In this document: piece by piece, positions 17,747-25,026 of the stretch
Layout: each line of letters opens with the position of its first letter
Position numbering within the stretch: position 1 is the first letter of the stretch
Assembly (NCBI GenBank): GCA_029210175.1
Contig: JARGPL010000001.1
Location: forward strand, 85,372-149,371
Direction: 5' to 3'
Source of the DNA: Minwuia sp.
Lineage (GTDB): Bacteria; Pseudomonadota; Alphaproteobacteria; Minwuiales; Minwuiaceae
DNA length: 64,000 nucleotides
Notes under the pieces: model-generated
The model's input: the letters and a program-made list of their open reading frames with translations, nothing else
Told to the model about the DNA's origin: nothing
Databases searched by the model: none
Position numbers and translations under genes: made by a program

Positions 17747-18541
17747 TCAGACCCCCTTGAATGTCGGTGTGCGCTTTTCAACGAAGGCCTTGGTGGCTTC
17801 CTTGTGGTCCTGCGTCTCGCCGGACAGCGTGTGATGCATCGCTTCCATGTCGAAGCAGCGGGCGAGGGATTCGGTCATCGCGGCGTTCATGTTCCGCTTC
17901 ATGTACGACAGCGCGATCTTCGGCCCGTTGGCGATCTTGTGTGCCAGTGCCATGGTCTCCGCCTCCAGCTCCGCGTCCGCAACCACGCGGTTGACGATGC
18001 CCAGGCCATGCGCCTGTTCGGCGTTCAGCTCGTCGGCGGTGTAATAGAGTTCCCGCGCCTTGGCCGTGCCGACCAGATGGGTCAGGAAATAGCTGCCGCC
18101 AAAATCGCCCGAGTAACCGACGTTGCCGAAGGCAGTGGTGAATTTCAGCGTGTCGGAGGCCACCCGCATGTCGCAGGACAGCGCGATCGACATGCCGGCA
18201 CCGGCCACGGGGCCACGCACCATGGCGATGGTCGGCTTGGCCATTTCGTGCAGCAGGCGCGACACTTCCATGCCGCCACGCAGCTTGAGCACCTTGGCTT
18301 CCAGCGTGTTGTCGGCAAATTCCCGGCCCTCGGCCATCGACTTCACATCGCCCCCGGCGCAGAAGCCACGGCCCGCACCGGTGATGACGACACAGCCGAT
18401 GCTGCGGTCATTGGCGAGGCGGTGGCAGTTCTCCACCAGGGCTTCCAGCATCTCGCCGCTCAGGGCGTTCAGCCGTTCGGGCCGGTTCATTGTCAGAACG
18501 GCAACACCGTCCTTCTCTTCCACCATCAGGTGATCGGTCAT
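17747..18541 (-). CDS. Enoyl-CoA hydratase/isomerase family protein, PaaG-like
   Basis: A 264-residue crotonase-fold protein, starting MTDHLMVEEKDGVAVLTMNR with GGGGAGGA upstream. The oxyanion-hole segment GFCAGGDVKSMAEG is present. The two glutamates of classical hydratases are absent: the first position reads VAGAGMSIALSCD and the second KFTTAFGNVGYSGD. The Asp in SGDFGGSYFL aligns with the catalytic Asp of PaaG-type isomerases, so an isomerase or related reaction is more likely than plain hydration. This alignment is by eye. The acyl-CoA dehydrogenase follows three bases downstream. The gene is preceded by a large palindromic repeat at 18578-18659. Confidence 0.88.
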   Translation of the reverse strand: MTDHLMVEEKDGVAVLTMNRPERLNALSGEMLEALVENCHRLANDRSIGCVVITGAGRGFCAGGDVKSMAEGREFADNTLEAKVLKLRGGMEVSRLLHEMAKPTIAMVRGPVAGAGMSIALSCDMRVASDTLKFTTAFGNVGYSGDFGGSYFLTHLVGTAKARELYYTADELNAEQAHGLGIVNRVVADAELEAETMALAHKIANGPKIALSYMKRNMNAAMTESLARCFDMEAMHHTLSGETQDHKEATKAFVEKRTPTFKGV

Positions 18542-18577
18542 GGCATGTTTCCTCCCCGGAAATACATTGTCTGTGGG

Positions 18578-18659
18578 CCGTTCCACCCCTCTCCCCCACC
18601 CGGCCACCCATTTCAGGATACTCGGGTGGGTGGCCGGGTGGGGGACAGGGGTGGAACGG
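18578..18659. repeat. Full copy of dispersed palindromic repeat (33-bp arms)
   Basis: Arms of 33 bp at 18578-18610 and 18627-18659 are reverse complements with one mismatch and a 16-base loop. The inner part of the left arm, CTCCCCCACCCGGCCACCCA, and the start of the loop (TTTCAGGAT) recur in the copy at 32285-32355. The outer part (CCGTTCCACCCC) differs from that copy. It lies in the gap between the glyoxalase-like gene end and the hydratase/isomerase start. There is no T tract. Confidence 0.9.
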
Positions 18660-18678
18660 TCAGCCCATGAGGACTCTC

Positions 18679-19452
18679 TCAGATCAGGTTACAGCGCACC
18701 TGCATCAGCGTGAAGCCGTCGGCGTCGTGGGGCAGGCCGTGTGCTTTCGCACGGCTGAGCGCCTTTGCCTTGTCGGTCATGCGGAAATCGATCTGGGAGA
18801 TGCCGGGCAGCATGTCGCCCGCAGTCTGGCGAAACCGGATGATGCCACCGTCTTCGCAGGGCATGTCGAACCCGCCATCGACGGCCATGACCGGCGCATC
18901 CAGCAGTGATGACCAGTTTGCGGCCTGCCGCGCCGGGTCCGGGTTCACCAGTTCCATGGCCACCATGGCCTCTGTAACACCGGCACGCACATGGCTCAGC
19001 CAGTCCGGGCCGCCCCAGCGCCAGTAGCTCCATTCCTCCGACGGGTCAGGGGACTCGGTGAAGGAATCGACGGACAGGATCACCCCACCCAGATCGACGG
19101 GGTGGAAATGGGTCGCGACCGCACCGTCCTCGTTGTTCTCCCAGACCGCGCGAATGCCGAGTTTCTCTGCCCGGGCGCGCGCGCCGCTGCCATCCGCCAC
19201 ATGCAGCAGCACCATGTAGCCCGCGTCGCCGCCGCGCCGGGCCATGAAACGCCCCGCTGCCGTGTCGGTCTGGCCCTTTTCCGGCGCCACGATCTCCAGG
19301 AAGTTGTCGTCCACCGGCACCACGCAATTGTGCAGCCCGAAGTGTCCGACACCGGGGTCGCGAAAGCCCACCTCCAGGCCCAGCACATCCAGCAGGATCT
19401 CTTCCGACGGTTCCAGGTGCTCCGCCGCGAACGCGATCTGGCGCAGTTTCAT
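18679..19452 (-). CDS. Glyoxalase-like domain (VOC) protein
   Basis: A 257-residue protein with two VOC-like halves. The N-terminus MKLRQIAFAAEHLEPSEEIL is followed by LDVLGLEVGFRDPGVGHFGL and VVPVDDNFLEIVAPEKGQTD, characteristic of the glyoxalase-like family; the ATHFHPVDLGGVILSVD segment completes the first metal site. The second half (from about residue 155) has AGVTEAMVAMELVNPDP and ends in a shorter barrel. Substrate unknown. It is separated from its upstream neighbour (the molybdenum hydroxylase) by a probable terminator and from its downstream neighbour by the palindromic repeat, so it is likely monocistronic. Confidence 0.75.
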   Translation of the reverse strand: MKLRQIAFAAEHLEPSEEILLDVLGLEVGFRDPGVGHFGLHNCVVPVDDNFLEIVAPEKGQTDTAAGRFMARRGGDAGYMVLLHVADGSGARARAEKLGIRAVWENNEDGAVATHFHPVDLGGVILSVDSFTESPDPSEEWSYWRWGGPDWLSHVRAGVTEAMVAMELVNPDPARQAANWSSLLDAPVMAVDGGFDMPCEDGGIIRFRQTAGDMLPGISQIDFRMTDKAKALSRAKAHGLPHDADGFTLMQVRCNLI

Positions 19453-19509
19453 CTTGATCTCTCCCCTTGGTCATTCGGCCCCTTTTCTTGCACGGGATGC
19501 GCCGAAATG

Positions 19510-19545
19510 GAAACGGCGCCGATGGTTGCCCACCGACGCCGTTTC
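19510..19545 (-). terminator. Terminator-like hairpin after the molybdenum hydroxylase
   Basis: A perfect 9-bp stem GAAACGGCG (19510-19518) and CGCCGTTTC (19537-19545) lies 42 bp downstream of the hydroxylase stop on the minus strand. The following minus-strand sequence (CATTTCGG) has only a short T run, so termination may be partial. Confidence 0.6.
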
Positions 19546-19586
19546 GTTTCAGACCCCCGGCAGGGGGCTGATGTTCCGTTCCGCCG

Positions 19587-21884
19587 TCAGGCCATGGCGG
19601 CCTTGACCGCGGCTGCCGTGATCGGCAGGTCGCGGACGCGGGCACCGGAGGCGGCGAAGATGGCGTTGGCAATGGTGGGCGCGACAACGGTCACGCCCGG
19701 TTCACCACACCCCACCGGATAGTGCCCCGGCGACAGCACCGTCACGTCGATGTCGGGCATGTCTTCCATGCGCAGCGGCGTGTAGGTGTCATAGTTGTCC
19801 TGCTGGATCGCACCATTCTTCATGTTCGCGAATTCCTTGGTTGCCAGGCTGAGACCCCAGAGGGCACCGCCTTCGACCTGGGCGCGGACACCATCGGGGT
19901 TCACGGCCGTACCGACGTCGATGACCAGGGTCATCTTCTCGACCTTGAACTCACCGGTCTTCGGGTTGACGTGGACCTGCGTCGCACAGGCGGTCCAGGT
20001 GGGCGTTGCCCGTTCCTGAGCCGAGACGCTGGCAATGCCGATGCCGGTATTGGCAGGCATCTTCTTGCCATAGCCCCCCTTGTCTGCAGCCATCTGCAGC
20101 ACGTTGGCCAGGCGGCTTGCGCCACCGACCGCCATGGGTGCCGATCCGGCGTTCTTGCCCTGCGAATCCAGCATGGCGAGACGCATCTTCAGGGGGTCGA
20201 CCCCCATCTTGTGCGCCATCTCGTCCAGGAAGCATTCCACCGCCCAGAAGGTCCAGCCCGGTGCCACGGAGCGCAGCTGACCAGACGGCGTCGCCGACTG
20301 TGCCAGTTCCGACTTGATGGTCCGAACGGTCTGGTTGGGGATGGAGTACCAATGGTCCGAGCCGTTGATCGAGAACGGATCAACCTTGCCCTGCTTGTCC
20401 ACCGAGTCTGCCAGGAAGGCGGGGGTCTGTCGTGCTGTCGCCCAGGCGGAAACCACCTGCTGCTCCAGTCCGACCAGCCTGCCGTCCGCGCCACCACCGG
20501 TCAGTTTCTGGTGGGTGAGCGTGCGGGTGAAGTCCATCACCGTATCGGCTTCACGGCTGTAGATCAGCTTGACCGGCTTGCCCGCTTCCTTGGCGGTCAG
20601 GGCCGCGACCAGGATGTAGTCCGATTCCAGACGCCGTCCGAAACCGCCGCCCAGATGGTACTGGTGCACCACGACCTGGCTCGGGTCGATCTGCAGTGCT
20701 GCCGGAACCAGGCCAACCGCAAGGGTCTGGAACTGGTTGCCGGTATGGATGTGATAGACGTCGTCCTTCACCTCCACGACCGCGTTCATCGGCTCCAGCG
20801 GGGCATGAATGTTCAGCTGCGTCGTGTACACAGCCTCATGCCTGGTCTTGGCACCCTTGATGGCCTTGGCCGAGTCGCCGTCCTTGACGAACAGCTGCGC
20901 CCCCGCGCCGGATTTCTGCAGTTTCTTCGCGTCTGCAAGAATGTCCGCGCTGGAGACCTTGGCATTCACACCCAGGTCGTAGTCGACTTTCAGCGCGTCG
21001 CGCGCCTTGATCGCCTGCGGATAGGAATCCGCCAGGACCGAGATCCAGCCTGTCGTGGTGCCGGTGACATCATTGATCACCACGTGACCCTGATAGCCTG
21101 CGACCTTCTTCGCCGCCGAGTCATCGACCGATTTCACCTTGGCGCCATAGCGTACCGGCGGCACCTTCGGCGTGGCGTAGACCATGCCCTCGACAAACAC
21201 GTCGAGACCGAAGGTCGCCGAGCCATTTGTCTTTGCCGGAATATCCAGCGCAGGCATCGGCTTGCCGACATAGCGGCGGCTTGCCGGGTCCTTGAGCGTG
21301 ATGCCCTTCAGCTCGTCTTCGGAGAAGGCGCGTGCCGTGGCACCGGCCTTGACCAGATCGCCGTAGGAAATCTTCCGGCCGGACTTGGCATGATGGACCA
21401 TGCCCTGTTCCGCGCGCAGTTCGGACAGGGCGACGCCCCAATGCTTCACCGCGGCTTCCATCAGCGCGATGCGGCCAGCCGCACCGGCACGCGACATCTG
21501 ATCGAAGGTCCAGTTGACCGACCAGGAACCACCGGTCACGAACAGGCCGTATTCGGGTGCGGTCGAGACATAGGCGATGGATACATCATCCCACGGCACT
21601 TCCAGCTCTTCAGCCAGCGCCTGTGACAGCGGGGTGCCGACGTGCTGGCCCATTTCCGCCTTGGTGATGTTGACGATGACCTTGCCGGCCTCGTCCATGG
21701 TGAACCAGATGTTGGGTGCGAAACTGCCAGCGGCTTTCGCCTCTGCCAGACCACCGACGGCGGGCAGCAGCCCGTAGCCCATGGTCAGGGTGCCAACGGC
21801 GAGGGTGCCGACCAGGAAGCCACGGCGTGTAACGTCTACTGCGCCCTTGCTCTCGGTCCGGCCGATCTTTTCAATTTTTGTCAT
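19587..21884 (-). CDS. Molybdopterin-binding subunit, xanthine dehydrogenase/isoquinoline 1-oxidoreductase beta type
   Basis: A 765-residue catalytic subunit of a molybdenum hydroxylase, which inserts oxygen from water into N-heterocycles or aldehydes. The start ATG at 21884 has GAGGAGG six bases upstream. A twin-arginine signal, VTRRGFLVGTLAVGTLTMG, near residue 25 implies export to the periplasm, typical of the IorB group. Cofactor motifs include TKAEMGQHVGTPLSQALAEE, YHLGGGFGRRLESD, and the active-site glutamate region VGCGEPGVTVVAPTIANAIF near the C-terminus. The [2Fe-2S] subunit gene lies 11 bp upstream on the same strand. No FAD subunit gene is present, so electrons probably leave through a cytochrome rather than to NAD. 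Confidence 0.92.
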   Translation of the reverse strand: MTKIEKIGRTESKGAVDVTRRGFLVGTLAVGTLTMGYGLLPAVGGLAEAKAAGSFAPNIWFTMDEAGKVIVNITKAEMGQHVGTPLSQALAEELEVPWDDVSIAYVSTAPEYGLFVTGGSWSVNWTFDQMSRAGAAGRIALMEAAVKHWGVALSELRAEQGMVHHAKSGRKISYGDLVKAGATARAFSEDELKGITLKDPASRRYVGKPMPALDIPAKTNGSATFGLDVFVEGMVYATPKVPPVRYGAKVKSVDDSAAKKVAGYQGHVVINDVTGTTTGWISVLADSYPQAIKARDALKVDYDLGVNAKVSSADILADAKKLQKSGAGAQLFVKDGDSAKAIKGAKTRHEAVYTTQLNIHAPLEPMNAVVEVKDDVYHIHTGNQFQTLAVGLVPAALQIDPSQVVVHQYHLGGGFGRRLESDYILVAALTAKEAGKPVKLIYSREADTVMDFTRTLTHQKLTGGGADGRLVGLEQQVVSAWATARQTPAFLADSVDKQGKVDPFSINGSDHWYSIPNQTVRTIKSELAQSATPSGQLRSVAPGWTFWAVECFLDEMAHKMGVDPLKMRLAMLDSQGKNAGSAPMAVGGASRLANVLQMAADKGGYGKKMPANTGIGIASVSAQERATPTWTACATQVHVNPKTGEFKVEKMTLVIDVGTAVNPDGVRAQVEGGALWGLSLATKEFANMKNGAIQQDNYDTYTPLRMEDMPDIDVTVLSPGHYPVGCGEPGVTVVAPTIANAIFAASGARVRDLPITAAAVKAAMA

Positions 21885-21895
21885 GATCTGCCTCC

Positions 21896-22351
21896 TCAGC
21901 CTTTCTGCATGTCTGTGGCTGCGCGTGCGACGGCAGCCTTGATGCGCTTGTAGGCCATGCACCGACAGAGGTTGCCCGTCATGGCGCCGACAATGTCGTC
22001 ACCGGACGGATTCGGATTGTCCTTCAGGAAGGCAGCCGCCTGCATGATCTGGCCGGACTGGCAGTAACCGCACTGCGGTACCTGCTCGGCCACCCAGGCC
22101 TTCTGGACAGGATGGTCCCCGCCGAGACCTTCGATGGTGGTGATATCGGTGCCTTCTGCGGCATCCACCGGCGTGATGCAGGTGCGGGTTGCCACACCAT
22201 CGATGTGTACCGTGCAGGCGCCGCAAAGCCCCTTGCCACAGCCAAATTTCGTGCCTGTCATCCGCAGGTGTTCGCGGATGACCCACAACAGTGGCGTATC
22301 CGCCGGGACATCGACCGTCTTGGTCGCCCCATTGATCTTGAGGGTCGCCAT
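21896..22351 (-). CDS. [2Fe-2S] subunit of the molybdenum hydroxylase
   Basis: A 151-residue iron-sulfur protein, IorA-like. The start [20 protein letters not shown] is preceded by GGGAGGA. The plant-type ferredoxin cluster is ligated by Cys in [18 protein letters not shown] plus the Cys of TRTCITPVD. The second cluster of xanthine dehydrogenase small subunits is in [15 protein letters not shown] and [13 protein letters not shown]. It transfers electrons from the molybdenum centre in the partner subunit encoded 11 bp downstream. The subunit lacks its own signal peptide, as usual when it is carried out of the cell with the Tat-bearing partner. Divergent from soxX across about 160 bp. Confidence 0.95.
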   Translation of the reverse strand: MATLKINGATKTVDVPADTPLLWVIREHLRMTGTKFGCGKGLCGACTVHIDGVATRTCITPVDAAEGTDITTIEGLGGDHPVQKAWVAEQVPQCGYCQSGQIMQAAAFLKDNPNPSGDDIVGAMTGNLCRCMAYKRIKAAVARAATDMQKG

Positions 22352-22512
22352 GTATCCTCCCAATGTGTTTCAACACCATCTTGTGTGGCGCTTTTGGTCT
22401 TCTGATACCGGTGGAGGAATGCTTGACGGCACCACGACGGACACCGTTCAATTCCCTCCCGATACTGAAATACTGAGCGGAGTGCGGCATTCTGTCAAAC
22501 CTTGTTCCCCCA

Positions 22513-22971
22513 TTGGCTCTGGCGCTGATCCTTTGTTTCATGGGGTTCAAGGCACCTGAAGCAGACGCATGCACAGGCCCCGTTGCGACCTATCACATCG
22601 CAGATGATGGTATTCCCGCACCGCTCTGCGGTTTGACCGGGGATGCCGGGCGGGGGCGGGAGATTGTCGCCGGACGACAGGGCAATTGCCTCGCCTGCCA
22701 CGCCGCCCCGATCCCGGAACAGGCGTTTCACGGCGATATCGGACCGCCCCTGCATGGTATCGGGGGGCGACGGAGTGCTGCGGCGCTGCGTCTGCAACTC
22801 GTCAATGCGGCCCACTTCAATGAAGAAACCGTGATGCCTCCGTTTCACCGCATCGAGGGGCTGACAGGGGTCCGCAAGGACCGTCTCGGTCAACCGCTTT
22901 TGACAGCGGCACAGGTGGAGGACGTGATAGCGTACCTGACAATATTGACCGGCCCGCCGCCACAGGACTGA
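22513..22971 (+). CDS. soxX: SoxX, c-type cytochrome of the thiosulfate-oxidising system
   Basis: A 152-residue secreted monohaem cytochrome c. The haem motif is in GNCLACHAAPIPEQAFHGDI (CxxCH), followed by GPPLHGIGGRR and a distal methionine in ETVMPPFHRIEGL; LTAAQVEDVIAYLTIL closes the fold. These match SoxX, which pairs with SoxA to couple sulfur to SoxYZ. The start is uncertain: the only in-frame candidates are TTG at 22513, used here, or ATG at 22540, and both give a short hydrophobic leader before the mature start near ADACTGPVATYH. soxY follows ten bases downstream. No soxA is present in the window. Confidence 0.85.
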   Translation: MALALILCFMGFKAPEADACTGPVATYHIADDGIPAPLCGLTGDAGRGREIVAGRQGNCLACHAAPIPEQAFHGDIGPPLHGIGGRRSAAALRLQLVNAAHFNEETVMPPFHRIEGLTGVRKDRLGQPLLTAAQVEDVIAYLTILTGPPPQD

Positions 22972-22980
22972 GGGCCAGAA

Positions 22981-23514
22981 GTGAAAACCGGGACGGAAAT
23001 GACATCCAGGATCAACAGAACATCTGTTTCACGCCGCGCATTGCTTGGCGGCGCGACGGCACTCCTGGGGTTGGCTGCCGTTCCGGCATGGGCAGAGGGT
23101 ATCCGCAACCGGGTGTCGATGTTTCGCCGCACCTTTCCGGTACAGCCGGATGTCGCCGATGCCGAACATCTGGTCGGAATCGTGCTGCGTGGCCGCGAAC
23201 CGGTGCCGGACCTGATCGACCTGAAACTGCCGCTGCTGGCGGAAAACGGAGACTCGATTCCCCTGTCCTTCGACGTGCGCTGCAGCTTCGAAGGCAATGA
23301 CTACCCGAAGACTGTTCACATCTTCGTCCTCGGCAACCCGTTCCCGGAGGTGGCGCGCTATCACTATGGTCCCTGGAACGGCAGTGCCCTGACGGAGATG
23401 CGGTTTCGCATGCGCCAGACATCGGACGTGGTTCTGGTCGCAGAGCTGGCGGATGGCCGCGTCGCGACCGCCCGGCAGAATGTCGAGGTCCTGCTCGGCG
23501 CGTGCGGCGGCTGA
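22981..23514 (+). CDS. soxY: SoxY, sulfur-carrier protein
   Basis: A 177-residue periplasmic protein. GTG at 22981 is chosen because GAGGG lies eight bases upstream. A twin-arginine signal, SVSRRALLGGATALLGLA, precedes cleavage near AWAEG. The mature domain has VLRGREPVPDLIDLKLPLLA and DVRCSFEGNDYPKTVHIFVL. The C-terminus is the SoxY carrier tail, here LLGACGG rather than the usual GGCGG; the reactive cysteine and the two following glycines are kept. The cysteine binds sulfur intermediates that the other Sox proteins oxidise. soxZ starts four bases after the stop, so the carrier heterodimer is translationally coupled. Confidence 0.9.
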   Translation: MKTGTEMTSRINRTSVSRRALLGGATALLGLAAVPAWAEGIRNRVSMFRRTFPVQPDVADAEHLVGIVLRGREPVPDLIDLKLPLLAENGDSIPLSFDVRCSFEGNDYPKTVHIFVLGNPFPEVARYHYGPWNGSALTEMRFRMRQTSDVVLVAELADGRVATARQNVEVLLGACGG

Positions 23515-23518
23515 CCGG

Positions 23519-23854
23519 ATGGCCTCACCCGAAAGACGCATCCGTGTCCCGAAGACCGTCACGCGGGGGGAGGTGTTCGAAGTCCGCACCCTTGCCCGGC
23601 ACGTCATGGAATCCGGCGTGCGCTTCTCGACCGACAATATCGTCGTGATCCCGCGCCACATCCTGCAGGAAGTGCAGGGGTTCTATAACGGCCGACAGGT
23701 CTTTCGCGCTGATTGGTTCAGTTCCGTCGCCACGAACCCCTATCTCAGTTTCCGCGTGAAGGCGGTGGAGAGCGGCGAGATAAAGGTCATCTGGATCTCC
23801 GACTACAATGTCCGCACCTCGGCCACCGCGATGATCGAGGTGGTCGAAGCCTGA
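23519..23854 (+). CDS. soxZ: SoxZ, partner of SoxY
   Basis: A 111-residue protein that forms the SoxYZ complex. It starts MASPERRIRVPKTVTRGEVF and continues with EVRTLARHVMESGVRFS, the conserved SoxZ opening. The immunoglobulin-like fold continues through NPYLSFRVKAVESGEIKVIW and ends with SDYNVRTSATAMIEVVEA. It has no signal peptide, as expected because SoxZ is exported as a passenger of Tat-bearing SoxY. It is the last gene of soxXYZ; the thioesterase gene converges on it 43 bp downstream. soxA, soxB and soxCD are not in the window. Confidence 0.92.
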   Translation: MASPERRIRVPKTVTRGEVFEVRTLARHVMESGVRFSTDNIVVIPRHILQEVQGFYNGRQVFRADWFSSVATNPYLSFRVKAVESGEIKVIWISDYNVRTSATAMIEVVEA

Positions 23855-23897
23855 GCGGGCCAACGCAGCCGCCCTCGTCCGATGGTCGGCTTCCGGT

Positions 23898-24308
23898 CTA
23901 TTTCGCCTGCAGCACCAGCTGTGTCTGCGTAACGATGGCTGCGGTGCGACCGTCTTCGCGGCGGATGGTTGTCTGCCAGACCATGGTGGTCTTGCCACGA
24001 TGCAGCGGCACCGATGTCGCCAGGGCGTTCTGCCCGACGGGCACCGCTGCGATGAAGTTGGTCTTGCTTTCCAGGGTCGTGGTCGTGGTGCCCGGGCGCA
24101 GGTTCACAACCGTACCGACGGCCCCCACGTTGTCGGCCAGCGCCATGACCGCGCCGCCATGCAGGATGTCGGGGAAGGTGCAAAGTTCCGGACGCACCAG
24201 CAATTCAGCCTCGATCAGTTCCGGTTCCACCTTCGTGAACTCGATACCGAGTGTCCTGGCCATCGGCGTCATCCGCCCCTGGATCATGGCCAGCAGGTCT
24301 TCGCTCAT
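23898..24308 (-). CDS. PaaI-family hotdog thioesterase
   Basis: A 136-residue hotdog-fold protein. The active-site helix is FPDILHGGAVMALADNVGAV, with the HGG motif and the following Asp of PaaI/YdiI-type thioesterases. GTTTTTLESKTNFIAAVPVG is the conserved beta strand pairing region. Such enzymes hydrolyse short-chain or aromatic acyl-CoA thioesters and often relieve CoA sequestration. The start overlaps the stop of the upstream RNA methyltransferase by four bases (ATGA at 24308-24305), so the two are translated together even though the functions differ. It converges with soxZ. Confidence 0.88.
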   Translation of the reverse strand: MSEDLLAMIQGRMTPMARTLGIEFTKVEPELIEAELLVRPELCTFPDILHGGAVMALADNVGAVGTVVNLRPGTTTTTLESKTNFIAAVPVGQNALATSVPLHRGKTTMVWQTTIRREDGRTAAIVTQTQLVLQAK

Positions 24309-24892
24309 CCGTCATTCTCCCCCAATTTCTCGATCGCATCATCTGCTTCCAGCCGTGGCGCGCCCTTGCGTCCCTTGCGGGAAAACCGGCCCCCGTGCGT
24401 GTGATCCTGCTTCGGCGGCGGCATCCCGACCGACGTCGTCGCCCGCTCCCCGAAGCCGCCATGCACCAGGCTCCGATCGTACATCAGGATCGCCCCGGCA
24501 GTTGCAACGTTGAGACTGAACCCGGTGGGAATGCGCACGACGTGGTCGCAGCGGTCAATGATCTCCGGGGTAAGTGACCCCTTCTCCGGCCCCATCAGGT
24601 AGGCCGCGGCCAACGGATGATGGAACCGGGGCAGGTCAATGGCCTCGTCGGTCAGTTCGACACCCACCAGCGCGCATCCGCGCGGCAGGCTGAGCGCGTC
24701 GAAGCTGTCATATTCATACCAGGGGACCGCGCGGGACGACCTGGACGTGTCGGATGCGAGCTTGCTGGCGCTGAACTCCGCCGCGATGGTGTAGACGAAG
24801 CTGGCACCGAAGGCATGCGCCGTGCGGAACAGGTTGCCCGCGTTCTTGAACTTGGAGAACTGCAAGACTCCGATTCCGAAATATCCCCGCAT
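24305..24892 (-). CDS. SpoU/TrmH-type RNA methyltransferase
   Basis: A 195-residue SPOUT-fold 2'-O-ribose methyltransferase. The start MRGYFGIGVLQFSKFKNAGN is followed by LFRTAHAFGASFVYTIA, the N-x-G-x-x-x-RTA motif 1. Motif 2 is AAYLMGPEKGSLTPEIID and motif 3, which forms the SAM knot, is RIPTGFSLNVATAGAILMYD. The basic C-terminal tail (GRFSRKGRKGAPRLEADD) probably contacts RNA. The exact target (tRNA or rRNA position) is not resolvable. The thioesterase gene overlaps the stop by four bases. It is divergent from the MarR-controlled operon, sharing the intergenic region 24893-25026. Confidence 0.88.
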   Translation of the reverse strand: MRGYFGIGVLQFSKFKNAGNLFRTAHAFGASFVYTIAAEFSASKLASDTSRSSRAVPWYEYDSFDALSLPRGCALVGVELTDEAIDLPRFHHPLAAAYLMGPEKGSLTPEIIDRCDHVVRIPTGFSLNVATAGAILMYDRSLVHGGFGERATTSVGMPPPKQDHTHGGRFSRKGRKGAPRLEADDAIEKLGENDG

Positions 24893-24961
24893 TGCCGCTC
24901 TCTCCACCCGATGAATCACAGCGGACCTTATAGAGCACAAACCCGACCGGTTCGATCTCCC

Positions 24962-24990
24962 TTGAGCCTTCGCCGCTCCTGATTTACTTT
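24962..24990 (+). promoter_or_regulatory. Predicted sigma70-type promoter of the MarR operon
   Basis: TTGAGC at 24962-24967 and TACTTT at 24985-24990 are separated by 17 bases, a canonical spacing. The -10 box is the same hexamer seen at 47939-47944. It lies about 37 bases before the SDR start codon and its -10 is inside the 20-bp palindrome, so a bound repressor would block polymerase. Confidence 0.6.
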
Positions 24991-25003
24991 AAGCTTAAAG
25001 TAA
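24984..25003. promoter_or_regulatory. Perfect 20-bp palindrome, likely MarR operator
   Basis: TTACTTTAAG at 24984-24993 is followed directly by its reverse complement CTTAAAGTAA. AT-rich palindromes of this kind are typical MarR-family binding sites. It overlaps the predicted -10 box and lies 23 bp before the first gene of the operon whose second gene encodes a MarR protein, so autoregulation is expected. Confidence 0.8.
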
Positions 25004-25026
25004 TTTCCGATGGTCGATGGGAGCGG

